A stretch of 60,000 nt of DNA from Lineus longissimus (GCF_910592395.1 NC_088322.1:7003431-7063430); one strand, 5' to 3'. Shown: positions 1 to 11,441, numbered from the stretch's first letter. The notes: generated from the letters alone by a model not told the origin. Numbers and translations are program-made.

Positions 1-749
1 CAGTTTTGGTGGGACAACCAACACTTCCAGTTTGCTATCAATTTCTTAAATCAAAATCGGATACAGCTGACAATAATCACTGCCCTTCAGACATCATGCG
101 CAACTACAACATTATTAATGGCAGACCACTGCTTGATAAGAAAGTTGAAGCCTCTATAGGTCCTAGGACCTATAGGTTTGTGGACCTATAGGATATTTTG
201 TTTTTGCAACACATTGCAGGATGAGTGCCAATAATCCTTATGAATTGAAGGTTTTCCTCATGGTCCTTGTTCTCTGCACTGTTCGCATTCTGCTGCAACC
301 CAGCCAGTCTCTCGCAACGTCTGTTTTGTCCACCATAACAGACACTCGATCCGTTTAACCATTTCCCAGTGACTTTGTTGATATCCTTTGACCGCACCTT
401 CTCCTGCTCTTTTGAAGAACGAACAGCTCCTGAATTACAAAGAGAAAAGACAGTTTCACGAGAAACATGTTCAACAGGAATGGGCAAAAGAATAGAACCG
501 TCTTGCTGACATCAATGGCTGCTCTAGGCAATTTGGGCCAATGACCCATTTCTATGCCATGTGACATCACACGATGTCTCATGGTCAGGTTATGTGACGA
601 CAACTGACCAATCTGATGCATGGAAATTTACTTGAGAAACGAGATAGAAGTATGTACTTACTGACAATCGGGGGGGGGGGGGGGGTAAAGCTTAAAATTG
701 TAAACGAATACCGTATCCTTGCCAAGATTTTTGGTCCCTGACTGCTTCT
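1..749. other. Noncoding stretch with a 22-bp perfect palindrome; unidentified minus-strand open frame
   Basis: Positions 154-175 form a perfect palindrome centred on CCTAGG, and its arm motif ACCTATAGG recurs at 183-191. A 105-codon frame is open on the minus strand at 170-487; I recognise no domain in it. Because a transposase N-terminus lies just upstream on the same strand (750-914), it may be the decayed remainder of that element, but I cannot show this. A poly-G run sits near 670-686. Confidence 0.3.
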
Positions 750-914
750 TTACAGCGTTGCACAGCTATGAAGGTCAAGAGTGGATTTTGGCACCCCAAA
801 TATCATTGCGGCTTCTCTCACTGATATCCCTGCATGGACCAGATCAGTGGCTGATCTCATATCTTCCTCGCTCCAGCTACCTCTATCAGCCTTCCTTGTG
901 TACTTTCGCGGCAT
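750..914 (-). pseudogene. Pogo/jerky-type transposase N-terminal HTH fragment
   Basis: On the minus strand an ATG at 914-912 opens a 54-codon frame beginning MPRKYTRKADRGSW, followed by EEDM, a GISVREAAMIFGVP segment and STL. This is the helix-turn-helix layout (Psq/CENP-B-like) that opens pogo, Tigger and jerky transposases: basic start, W-[ST]-E-E, then AA..F.VP.STL. A stop at 752-750 ends it right after the HTH, and no DDE catalytic segment follows in frame. I read it as a dead remnant. A domesticated short HTH protein or a first exon is possible but unsupported. It differs in sequence from the intact element at 22.7-24.9 kb, so it is a separate family. Confidence 0.6.
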
Positions 915-1695
915 TTCTTTGGAAAGAAAATGGAAAAGTTAGTCAGCAATTTACAAAAACGGGGATGGGGGAAGATGGGACACACCTTGGGTAGGGTTTC
1001 ATCAGGGTGGGGAAATATTCACAACTTAGGCTTAAAACTCTCCCAAAGAAATTCTAAAGGACTTTGAATGTATCTTTTGAGTAAAGAATCATACAGGACT
1101 GTGGCCCTTCCCATCATTGAGAAAAAAAATATTTCTCATGTGGGCCTGAATAATACAAATATTTGCCTAATTAGACACCATACCCGGTACTTTTCCCCAT
1201 GGTAGTGACAGACAATATTTTTACAAAGTAACATAATCCTATGGCCAAATAGGCCAAAAGGCCCAGCGAATACTTCACCAAAGCACAGTTACTCTCAAAT
1301 GTTTTGGGGTCTAACTGTTGACATAGTGCTTTCAATCAAGGTTAAAATGTGTATTTTCTGAGTCAAGAAATAACATTTCCAATACTCGTTGAACTGCAGG
1401 GTTCAAACCTTTTTAGCTTCTACATGTAGCTTTCTTTTATTGCTCCCTACTTGTTTGTATGATTTACCCCTACATATGTGTCAAATGTATTCCCTGCTTG
1501 TACATGTACATGTTGAATGTCATATCAAGAATTGGTATCATCTTTATAAATTCTTGATCACATGTTATGTCAAAAGTGCCTTAAAAAGTGCATGCACTAA
1601 AAATATTGAACTGTTTAATTTTAAGATGAAGAAATAAATTATATTATGATAAAGGTTTTTGTTGTTAATATTCTCTTCTCATTTTTGTATTGAGA
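915..1695. other. Noncoding, nothing recognised
   Basis: AT-rich sequence with no convincing exon, RNA gene or repeat. Short open frames here show no domain and no usable splice context. Confidence 0.4.
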
Positions 1696-1699
1696 TTAT

Positions 1700-3115
1700 A
1701 CATCTAGATTGCACGCAGGTAGTGCTTTACTACCAAAACACTTGACACAGCTATCCCTCCTTCTGACCATTTCACAAGTGTCAGATCTCATGAAGAGGAT
1801 ATGGCCTGCTAACACTCCGATAGCTCCCTGCAAGTGCTTCACAGCCAGAACACAGGAGACAGCTTTTGCTCTATCTGACCATTCCAAATTGGTCAGATCT
1901 GGTCAAGCAATAAAGAACAATAAGGAGTAGTTTTAAAGTAGTCTTTCACAGAACGACAGCCCTGGCGAAAAAGATCTCAGATTCACCATGGTGAAGTTGA
2001 AGTTTACCATGATCACCATGGTGAATGTAGAATTTACCATGCTCACCATGCTGAAATAGTTCACCGTCCCCATTCATCATGGTGAAATGCTGTCAGTTTA
2101 CCATGGGGAATTGTGGATTTACCATGGTGCAAATGAAACACATTTTCCTAACATGCCTAAGGGAGAAAACTGGAGGCAGCTTTTTGCTCTGTCTGACCAT
2201 TTCTTATATGTCTGATCACATACAGAAAACAAGGTCTACTTAAAGTAGCTCGGTAGCTAAGACGAAGTGCTTCACAGCCTCTGAGACCGCTATTGTCCTA
2301 TCTGACCATTCCATACAAGTGTCGGATCTCATGAAGTGATGAACAAGGACAATGCAGGAAATCTCATCAGCAGTGTTTCACAACCAGAAGCCTGGAGACA
2401 GTTATTCCTCAATCTGACTATTTCAAAAGTGTCGGGACAATACAAGGTCACACCTAGGTACCTCCCAAGTAGTGCTATACAACACATACATTTGAGACTG
2501 GTTATATGTCCTATCTGACAATTCGACAATTTTCAAAATGAAAACAAGGACGATACCAATTATTAAGAGGTACAGCTATTGCTCATTCTGACAAATTCAC
2601 AAGTTTCAGATACGGAACGAGGACAATACCAAGTAGCAATAAGAACACCTGAGACAGCTATGCCCTATCTTACCTATCTGCAATATCCGATCCCGGCAAG
2701 GACACCAGCTATGAAGTTAGAATTGCCCCATCTGATCATTCCAAATGTGTCTGATCTCATAAAGAGAATAAGGTTAATAGGAAGTAGTGCTCAGAGATAT
2801 GGTCGTACCCCACCAGTACCCTATCTCGGGTATGTATTGGACTCATCACACGAGAATGAATGTCGGAGGCACGTTCTTGAGTGAAAAAAGTACAGATGCT
2901 GTGAGGCAGTCTTGTGAGAGAAGAACAGAATATAAAAAGTACCCCTCAGGTAGCACGAACAAGGGTCAGATCTCATAAAGAGAAGAAGGACAATACGAAG
3001 TAGCACCCAGGTACCTCCCAAGTAGTGTGTCACAATCAAAACACTTGAGACAGCTCTTGTCCTATCTGACCATTCAAAATGTGTCTGTTTCATAAAGAAA
3101 ACATAGACAATACGA
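1700..3115. repeat. Degenerate tandem repeat field (CTGACCATT...GTCAGATCTCAT unit)
   Basis: A diverged unit recurs at about 60-130 bp spacing: TATCTGACCATTC, AAGTGTCAGATCTCAT, AAGAGAA, AGGACAATACAAGTAG, then CACAGCCAGAACACTTGAGACAGC. Clear copies lie near 1760-1800, 1875-1900, 2303-2335, 2415-2450, 2585-2625, 2735-2770 and 3060-3110. Partial open frames inside are by-products of the repeat. It adjoins two other tandem fields, so 1.7-6.1 kb looks like decayed satellite-type DNA. Confidence 0.6.
1984..2132. repeat. Cluster of CACCATGGTG palindromes
   Basis: Between 1984 and 2132 the palindrome TTCACCATGGTGAA or a one-to-two-base variant occurs about eight times, spaced 15-35 bp, and interrupts the flanking repeat field. 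Each copy is self-complementary, so the cluster could fold into many competing hairpins. It is a local block with no coding sense. Confidence 0.55.
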
Positions 3116-3199
3116 AGAAATGCTCAGAGACAGGGTTGTACCCAATATCTACTAGAACTACTTGCTTTAGAGGGCCTGATATAGATTATTTTCCCATTC

Positions 3200-4165
3200 T
3201 GTAGAGTAAGGAATTATTAAGTCTAACGGGGACGAAAAAAATAGGTTGTGAAGAAGTCTCCATGCGCATGCCGGGCCTTTGGTCCAGAAGGCCTCATAGA
3301 TCCTTTTCTGAGACATCCTGTATAGCAAGGCAAAACTGTATGTCCAACTGGTTCGAGAGATTTCGGTTGTGACGATCAGTGTCGGGCCCTTGGTTTAAAA
3401 GGCTCTATAGATCGGTTTCTGATACATCCTGTATAAGAAAGCCTATTGCAGTTTACACTAATGTGTCTGACAGCGATGTGAAAGAACTCGGTTGAGACGG
3501 TGTTTTTGCGGCATGACTTTGCAGTTCTATTCCGATACATCCTCCTGGTTGTGACAACGTCTCCATGTCGGTTGTTCCAGGTCGCCAAGCTGACAAAAAC
3601 CCAAGAAAAGACTGGCGTCACGGAACAAGAAAATCTTGTTCCAGGACACGGTGACCGTACAGCGATCTTGTTCTAGGTCGCAGCGTTTGGAACAAGATCT
3701 TGTGCTATAGGAGGACGATTATACATATTTAATGTTATAGTATGTTATAGTTTGTCCAAGTAATCGAAGTTAGGTTGTGACAATGTCTTCATTGTCTTGT
3801 TCTTCTTGGTTAAAGCCTATAGGGCTTTATGGATTTCTCCAGGAGACAATCTCAATATTCCAGCAGTGTGTCCAACTAGTGTGAAAGAGATTGTGACAAT
3901 GTTTTCACGTCAGGCCCTTTGCGCTTTCCATACTCTTTACCGAATACTATCGCAAAGGTATGGCCAACTGGTGCGAGAAAAATTGTTTGTGACGATGTCT
4001 CTACTTGAGGCCTTCAGTTTACGAGGCCTATATATCATTTTTCGACACATCCTGTATAGTCATGCGGATTGTATGTCTAGTGGTGCAAGACAGGTAAGTT
4101 GTGACGATGTCTTGTCTCCATGTTGGGCCTTTGAATATATATCCTTTCCTTGATCACAAGGCAAA
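3200..4165. repeat. Degenerate ~115-bp tandem repeat field
   Basis: Units carry the ordered motifs GACATCCTGTATAG, GTATGTCCAACTGGT, GAGAGATTTCGGTTGTGAC, CATGTCGGGCC and AGGCCTATAGATC. Copies begin near 3195, 3308, 3420, 3700, 3930 and 4045, with the middle ones eroded. No gene is evident. Confidence 0.55.
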
Positions 4166-4239
4166 AAGGGCAAGCTGAACGTGAGAAAGACGGGGCTTAC
4201 TTGGACAGGGATTTGAAATAGATGGAGAGCAAAGGTTTA

Positions 4240-6060
4240 TCATGACCAAGCCGAGTGACTAACGGTATTTGTGACAGGATAATCTAACCTAGTTGAAGCC
4301 AAACATTTTCGTTGTCACATGACAACCTCAGTTAGTTCGTGCTGAGATTGTCATGTCCGAGAAAGGACAACCTCAATAGTTCAAACAAAGCCATGTTTGT
4401 GACAGGATAATACACCATACAGTTGATTCAAGGCCAGACTGTTATAATGGGCGAACAACGAGAGATAGTTGAAGCCTGTTGTCATGGTCGTGACAGGACA
4501 CCGTGAGTTAGTTAAAGCTTCTAGAGTGCTGTCATGCATGGTTCTGACAGGACAATGCGAGTTAGTTCGAGTCAGTGCTGTTGTCACGGTTGTGATTGGA
4601 CAATATCAGTTAGTCCTTAGGCCAAGCCAGTTTTTCATGGTTGTGAGTGGACAACCTCAGTTAGTTGAATACAAGCCTATTGTTATGACTGTGATAGGAC
4701 ATCCTCAGCTAATTCAAGCCAAGTCTGCTGTCAGAGTTGTGATAGGACAACCTCGGTTCATCACTAGCCTATTATCATGGTTGTGATAGGATATCCTCAG
4801 TTCAATCAAGTTCAAGTACTCCGTTCAAGTTCAATCCGGAGTTCATCGGTCAGTTACCTCCCTGTGTAACGGAATCCGGGTCGGCGGAGTAGATCCAAGG
4901 CTCGAGGGTCAAGATGCTTGAAGTAGTGCAGTACAAGACTATTGTTATGTTTGTGATAGGACAACCTCAGTTAGTTCAAACCAAGCCCGTTTTCATGGTT
5001 GTGACAGGACAGTCTCAGTTAGTTCCAAGCCAAGCATGTTGTCATGGTTGTGACTGGACAACCTCAGTTCGTTCAAGCCAAGCCCGTTTTCATGGTTGTG
5101 ACAGGACAGTCTCAGTTAGTTCCAAGTCAAGCCTTTGATCTTGTCATGGTTGTGACCGGACAACCTCAGTTAGTGCAATGCAAGACTATTGTTATGATTG
5201 TGACAGGACAACCTCAGTTAATTCCAAGCCGAGCCTTTGATCTTGTCATGGTTGTGACCGGACAACCTCAGTTAGTGCAATGCAAGACTATTTTTCATGG
5301 TTGTGATAGGATAACCACAGTTAATTTTAAACAAAGCCACTTTTAATAGTAAAGTTGTGACTACCTCAGTTAGTTCAGGACAAGCCCGTTTTCTTGGTTA
5401 TAACAGGACGATGAATAATAGTCAGTTCAAGCCAGGACTGGTTGAGACAGGACAACTTTGGTTAGTTCAAGCCAACCCCGTTTTAAAGGAAACATATCAC
5501 TCAACGCTTATGAAAATGGGGAGTTTTGAACGGCCCAGTTAAAACCTGAGGAAGGATTAAGCTTCCATTGATAAATCTTAGCAGTTTCGAGTCCCCTAAG
5601 GTAGTTGTTTATGCGAGCTGGGCATCTGGTTAACAATGCATAAAGTTGCATAACATAACCGACTCAAGTAATTTAGTTATTTTTACTACGTTCAGTTAGT
5701 CTAAACAAAGATATGTGTCGCGACAGGATCTCTTTATTTATTTTGATTGAAAAACCTGTTAGTTCAAGCCAAGCCCATTTTCATAGTTGTCACAGGCAAA
5801 CCTCCGTTCAACCCAAGCGTGTTTTTATGGTTGTGACAGGAATGTTCTCATGGTAGTGATAGGATAACCACAGTTAGTTTTAAGCAAAGCCCATTTTCAT
5901 GCTTCCGGTTGTGATAGAACCAGAGTTAGTTTTAAGCAAAGCCCATTTTTATGCTCCAGGTTGCGACAGAACCACAGTTAGTTTTAAGCAAAACCCATTT
6001 TCATGGTTCAGGTTGTGACAGGACAATAATCATTTGTTCAAGCTGAGCCTGTTGTCATGG
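4240..6060. repeat. ~48-bp minisatellite with a 103-bp higher-order unit
   Basis: About thirty diverged copies of a unit read as GTTGTGACAGGACAACCTCAG, then TTAGTTCAAGCC, then AAGCCCGTTTTCATG. Spacing between the CATGGTTGTGAC cores at 4994, 5043, 5091, 5144, 5193 and 5247 is 48-54 bp. A stretch of about 55 bp beginning TTTGATCTTGTCATGG at 5135 is repeated almost exactly at 5238, a local 103-bp higher-order duplication. Because many units lack stops, frames such as 5044-5346 stay open; I do not regard them as genes. Confidence 0.7.
4849..4918 (+). repeat. Dispersed repeat, second inverted copy at 13146-13240
   Basis: The segment GTTACCTCCC, GTGTAACGGA, TCCGG, TCGGCGGAGT, GATCCAAGGC, GAGGGTC matches the reverse complement of 13146-13240 with few changes. 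It sits inside the 48-bp minisatellite. A short interspersed element fragment is likely; I see no convincing polymerase III boxes. Confidence 0.55.
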
Positions 6061-6307
6061 CTGTGATGGGACAACCTCTTAGTTTCTACATACTGTTGTG
6101 GATTGGAGAAACATCTGTCAGAGATGTTTTCTTAACTTCTTCTGGCACATCTTATGAAAACATAGCTGCAGCCAACAGCCTTCCTATTGTAGGATTTCTC
6201 TCCTGTGACCATCGGTTTCCTAGTGAATACAGTGACAGAATGATGGTGTCTTGGTAGGATTTTTTTTAAATAAGTAAAACTGGTCTAAATTGTAAAAAAA
6301 CACGAAG

Positions 6308-6313
6308 TTTATT
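6308..6313 (-). terminator. Candidate poly(A) signal of the zinc-finger gene
   Basis: AATAAA on the minus strand, about 365 bases past the zinc-finger stop codon. The AT-rich interval 6314-6676 would then be its 3' UTR. The position is plausible but there is no transcript evidence. Confidence 0.35.
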
Positions 6314-6676
6314 TGCTGTGTACGAAGTAAGAATCATGTTAACACATATGTGACCAGTCACAGCAAAACCAGGTGCATGTCACACAGAAGATGAGCCTAA
6401 ATGACACCAGGAAATAATGGAAGAAATTGATATGCTCTTACTCACAAAAGGCAGACAAGAGAGAAATGAACAAACCGTCCATCTCAACCTGCCAAGCTCA
6501 GAGCGACATGCGCCTGCATTTGCTAAATGCATTTGTTCCTTCCATTTTACCTCTGTGTAATAGTAGATTGGATATCGCCAAATTTATAGCTAACTAAAAT
6601 AATCAAAATTATCACAGAAAAAAACCCCGCATGACCGCATCCATTTTCAGTTGACCATGATACCAGAAACATATCA

Positions 6677-9600
6677 TTAACTTTTTTTGGCCTTATTAAC
6701 TGTATAATCTGAAAGCGACATGGGCAATTCATCAACATATAAGCAATCGTGAACTCGTTCGTGTTGGTCAAGCTTTGCTTTACTGGCGAACCCTTTCCCG
6801 CACTGCGAACATTTGCATTGTTTTTCTCCAGTGTGAATACGCCAGTGTCGCGTGAGTTGACCCTTCTCAGTAAACCTCATCTCACACTGAGTACACGGGA
6901 ATGGTTTCTCTCCAGTGTGAATACGTTCGTGTCGTTCGAGCTTTGCGTTACTTGTAAACCCTTTCTCACAATGTCCACACCTAAAAGGCTTTTCTCCAGT
7001 GTGAATACGCTCATGTTGCACAAGGACGCTCTTATAAGTAAACCCCCTCTCGCAGTGTCCACATTTGAATGGTCTCTCCTCGGTGTGAATGTGAATGAGT
7101 TGATGTTGTGTAAGATGGCGTTTACTACCAAAGGCCTTTTCACAATGGTTGCATTGAAATGGCTTCTCACCAGTGTGACCACGCTCATGTTCTGCACAAC
7201 GACCCTTTGTGTTAAAGGTTCTCTCACAATGTGGACATTTGAATCGTCTATCACCTGTATGAATACTTTCATGCAGGGAAAGGCGACTCTTGTTTGGAAA
7301 TGACATATCACAATAATCACAAGCGAATGGCTTTTCCCCAGTGTGAGAACGTTCGTGCTGTGTAAGATTACGTCTACCAATGAAAGCCTTGCCACAATGC
7401 GTACATTCAAATGGTGTCTCACCCGTGTGAATACGCTCATGTTCTGTACAACGACTCTTCACAGTGAAACTCTCGTCACAAAAGCCGCAACGAAATGGTT
7501 TTTCACCAGTGTGAACACGCTGATGAAGCAAAAGGTTACCTCGAACTGAAAATGTCTTTTCACAAAGTTCACAACTGAAAGGTTTTTCACCAGTGTGAGT
7601 ACGCTCGTGGACTAAAAGGTGCTGCTTCTGGGTAAATCGCCTCTCACAAAGGCTGCAACCGAATGGTTTTTCACCAGTGTGAATACGTTCATGGCGCTTG
7701 AGATTCTTCTTGTCGGTGAAACACATCTCACAATATTCGCACTTGAATGGTCTTTCTCCGGTGTGAGTACGCAGGTGTACTATTAGACTTGGTTTCTGAG
7801 TAAACCTCATCTCACAATGCGCACATCCGAATGGCTTTTCTCCTGTGTGAATGCGTTCATGTCGAATAACATATTTTTTCAGCGCAAACTCTTTTCGACA
7901 ATAACTGCATTTGTGTTGTTTTCTCTTTACACAGACAGATTCATGATCTTGAAGGAATCCAAAGTTTGCAAATTGTACGTCGCAAAATTTGCACGAATGA
8001 GATTCGAGGTGTTTGCCATGTTGTTTTGCAATGTCAAACTCTGCACCACCTTGCAGAAGCAATGGAGACATAACATTTTCTGAACTTTGAGAATTTGAAG
8101 ACTCGTCCCAATTGAATGGATCTGCCTGTGAATAAAACAAAACTGAAGATTTGCAGATCGTTGTTGCTTGCTTGCTTTTGGAGCCCTGAGCGTTTCTGAT
8201 GATGACACACACTGGGGAAGGTTCTGCAACGAGAGAACGAAGTGATTAAACACTCCATTACATGTGTGTCCAGATGTGACTTCATAACATTTAAGTAGAA
8301 GCATAGGCATTGACAAACCGTGCCGTCGCCTGGCAAGTTAAGGTTAACTTTTGAAAAAAAACCAGATAGCACCACCTGCAGCGAATCCATTCGCGGCAAT
8401 CCGTACGAAGGACCTGTTCTGAAACGACAACATGCTCAATATTTTGTGAAGCCTGATTCATACTTGATGAAAGAGTTTCCAATGGTTGTACGATACATTT
8501 TACTTCACAGGTCAGATACCGAGTAGGAATACAACATACACGGCATATATCTTAAATATACTTTGAAGACAATTTGCGTCAGGTTAAACCCCTCATGTTG
8601 TTGCGGTCCTGTTGGGAGCCATTCTTACACAAAATCCACCGAATCTCCAGTGTATATTCTGTCTTATACATTATTTCCTTCATTCTTGTGTTCGAGACAG
8701 GACATTGTGTACTCACCACCAGTGGACTGACCAGCAGTCTGGCTGAGATCTAAAGCTTCAGTTTCGGGCTCATGCTGGGTTGCTGTTGGCTGAAATTGAG
8801 GACAGAATGAATGCATGAATAATATGATACATGTAACATGCGTTGGCACCATTAGGTGGTTTGGTATAGGTGCCAATATATCCAAACTTCACAACAACAT
8901 GCTCAATTTAAAACAAAACAATGACATTTTGAAAGGCTGCTAAAAAGCACTTATTCAAACGAATTAATGCTACTGCAGTACTGGAGAGAAGGTTCACAGA
9001 ATTGGACAATATAAAAGACTCATTTAGTCATTACTAATAACATTTTAAAAATGATTACCTGCATATGTAAATTGGGTATACATGTACAAGTAACTCCAGT
9101 CTCCTCCTCCATTTTCATCTTATCACGGTGTAACGAATCAACAACATGAATCGGAAGCTGTCCTGGCCGAGGTGCAGCAGAAAAGTTTGGTTGGCAATAA
9201 GACGGAGACCCTACGCTCTCCTCATCACCCGTACCATCTAAGCTAGCCAGCCCCGACAACCTCTGTTTTACATGCTTGGAGTCAGAAGTTGCAGTAGCTT
9301 GAGGGAATACATACATATTTGTCGGACCGTCAGAGAAGGCAGTGCTACCACTGCTACTAGAATTTAGTTCCTTTTTGACACTTTTATTGTTTTCAACCAA
9401 GTTTTCGGTTTTGATACAAACTTGTTTTGATCCCAAATCTTGTAATTCTGTACATTCATATTCATCCACTTCAAATGGAATGCTACAATCTGGGTCAGTT
9501 TGCATTTGATCTGGATAGTTGGTGGAAGATTTTTCATATTGAAATGTTGACACCATGTTATCAGACCTACTTGGTTCAAATATAACAAGATCATCACAAG

Positions 9601-9934
9601 GTTCTATCTGATCATAAGGTTCAGTCTTAACAGAAACACACTGTTCCATACCCCCCTCAGCAGCGAGATTTGAGTCTACGTGACCAAGATTTCTTTTCGC
9701 AGTATATCCAGCCTCTTCATTTTCTGCATCATCACATGGTTCTGTTTTGATACGACACCCTACATGTTTATCATCCATGACCTGATCAGATGAATCCACT
9801 TCTTCATTATTGACAGGCTCACATTTAACTTGAACAGGCTGACAGTCATCAATCTCTTCGGTACACTCTATACTTAGGCCAACATCATAGTCAGTTTGGA
9901 TCTGGTGATGCACGGTATTCTTGTTTTTGTCCAT
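6677..9934 (-). CDS. C2H2 zinc-finger protein, 14 canonical fingers, SUMO-motif-rich N-terminus (3 exons)
   Basis: A probable nuclear DNA-binding transcription regulator. Coding exons on the minus strand: 9934-9059, 8789-8717 and 8223-6677. Junctions are CAG|GTAATC, TTTCAG|CC, GGTG|GTGAGT and TTGCAG|AA, and phases agree (0, then 1), giving 831 aa. I start at 9934-9932 (AACATGG, strong Kozak); nothing upstream in this frame offers an ATG. Exons 1-2 (residues 1-316) are acidic and disordered, with five [VI]KxE motifs at K37, K63, K103, K175 and K187. Exon 3 holds a degenerate C2HC-like finger near residue 394, then 14 C2H2 fingers from residue 422 to about 813, joined by TGEKPF-type linkers. 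The linker after finger 10 has two extra residues (HIHTEERPF). No KRAB, SCAN, BTB or ZAD domain is visible. Target DNA and any named orthologue are unknown. Confidence 0.9.
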
Positions 9935-10013
9935 GTTCCACGTGATCTTCTTTACGATGATCACAGATTCAGATCACCAACGAAGTTCTAGCACGAAAGA
10001 CTTGATGGTCAAC
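9935..10013 (-). other. Zinc-finger gene 5' UTR part of first coding exon, with acceptor
   Basis: Upstream of the start codon the minus strand reads TGTCCTTTCAG then GTTGACC, a good 3' splice site with the exon starting at 10013. This implies at least one further noncoding 5' exon upstream, toward 10.8 kb, whose donor I could not fix. Confidence 0.5.
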
Positions 10014-10165
10014 CTGAAAGGACAATGCACAATGCTTTAAAGTACAGTACTTCAATACAGACGGAGTATAACATGATAAGGGTCACCTTCGTAGATATCC
10101 TACAGTGTAAAACAAGAGGATCATCGAAGTTGAATAATACTTATTCAAGCCCAAACGCATTTAAG

Positions 10166-10388
10166 CTTAAAGGGACAATATAGGCAGCAGCTAGGCAGGC
10201 AAGATAACATTACACAAAGCCGCAAATAGGGGTGTCTCAAATCTCACAATAGGTCGAAATGATTCACGCTTGTACGAGGGATACATTTAGTGTTAAGTCT
10301 GACATGACCAAGGGATCTTACTATACTAGTCACTTGAGTTGAAGATGGCCACATTAGCCCCTCTCCTCCAGGCTATAGTCCCCCTTTA
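10166..10388 (+). mobile_element. ~223-bp MITE, copy 1 of an inverted pair
   Basis: Starts CTTAAAGGGACAATATAGGC and ends GGCTATAGTCCCCCTTTA, so its own ends are inverted repeats. The body (ATTTCGACC-type core, TACGAGG, GACATGA, GAAGATGGCC) matches the reverse complement of 11442-11664. No coding capacity. Confidence 0.7.
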
Positions 10389-10592
10389 GGCCTAAGCCAT
10401 GAAGATAAACAGGAAAACCCCTCGGTGTAAAAAAAAATAATATTTTGACGTCACAACACAAGGCCAGCCAAGGCCATTGTTTCGTCAACCAATCATTTTC
10501 GCAATAGGCACCTCGCCCCTTTTTTGGAAGTATTTGTGTGGATCTGTCTACACCTAGACCTACATCAATCAAAATAGAATGTTATTACCAAT

Positions 10593-10742
10593 TAATCATC
10601 AGTCTCATCATATTCTAAATTAATAGTACCCAAACGCGATCTCCTTTCAGTTTCATTCAAAGTCAACTACCGATCAGTCTCATCATAACTATATTCTAAA
10701 TACCCAAACGCATTCTCCTTTCATTCAACAGTCAACTACCGA
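10593..10742. repeat. Two-copy tandem duplication (~80 bp)
   Basis: CAGTCTCATCATA, ATTCTAAAT, TACCCAAACGC, TCTCCTTTCA and GTCAACTACCGA occur in the same order twice, at 10593-10672 and 10675-10742. Lies between the zinc-finger gene and its probable promoter. Confidence 0.6.
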
Positions 10743-10820
10743 GATGACTATCAATTGTTCTCATTTGAAATGTATCTTTTGGGAGTCGAAAATAAAGGAA
10801 AACTCGGGTCGGGACTTTTA

Positions 10821-10830
10821 ACCGGAAGTG
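10821..10830 (+). promoter_or_regulatory. ETS/GABP-type site, candidate zinc-finger promoter
   Basis: ACCGGAAGTG is a perfect ETS/GABP consensus, a site class common at the start of TATA-less housekeeping promoters. It lies about 800 bases upstream of the inferred 5' UTR acceptor of the minus-strand gene. Orientation does not decide the gene; a role for this gene is inference. Confidence 0.35.
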
Positions 10831-11099
10831 CATGATACTTTTATTGGCTGGTAAACCTCTTAGATTAAATCTGAATGGGCCGTGGCTTGGAACCTGAGGT
10901 CTCATTCCACAGTTTCATAAAATCCATCAGACGTGACGTCAAACCAGTGCCTGGTGTGACACACAAGGCATCATCCAGATGCATGCTCAGTGTACTGTTG
11001 GTATTCGGACAGTGTCAGCAAGTCACTGTCCACTGTGGTTACCGCAGCGCTAGCAGACGATAATATGTTAAGAGCAAGCTCTAGTGAACTCACACAACT

Positions 11100-11250
11100 G
11101 TTTGACATGGGGGAGCTCCCCCAAACCCCCGTCCTTCTGACATATTTAGCCAGTACATTGGGGGATGAGTCCCCCAAACCCCCTCCCCGTTCTCTGAAAG
11201 TGACAGGTTTTAGCCAGTACATTGGGGGAAGCCCCCCCCCCCATTGGACT
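11100..11250. repeat. Tandem AGCCAGTACATTGGGG / CCCCCAAACCCCC repeats
   Basis: AGCCAGTACATTGGGGGA occurs twice (near 11148 and 11212), each near C-rich stretches of the form CCCCCAAACCCC. The G-rich and C-rich strands could form stems or quadruplexes. No gene seen between the two MITE copies. Confidence 0.5.
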
Positions 11251-11441
11251 CTAGAAATAGAATTCCTTCGAGACACTGAACCACAAGGCCCCACAAAGAA
11301 ATAGTCCCCGCCCGCCCCGGTAGCTGTCTCATATCTGCCGACAGAAGCAGCTCTTTGTGGTGAAATAATGATTGAATTTTCCACCTGCTAGCCTAGATAG
11401 GCCTATTTGTGTATGTTCCTTAAATCAAATGCATCTTGTCA

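Noticed and set aside
4469-5346. Open frames of 74-105 codons with repeated VVTGQPQLVQ
   Set aside because: They arise from the 48-bp minisatellite; the frame shifts between units, there is no splice context and copies contain stops.
6749-7440. Long frames on the opposite strand or in a shifted frame of the zinc-finger exon
   Set aside because: They are shadows of the repetitive finger array.
8100-8223. An additional intron inside zinc-finger exon 3 (acceptor-like TTTTATTCACAG near 8127)
   Set aside because: The frame is open throughout and matches the upstream exon phase at 8223; no good donor precedes the acceptor-like site. Cannot be fully excluded.
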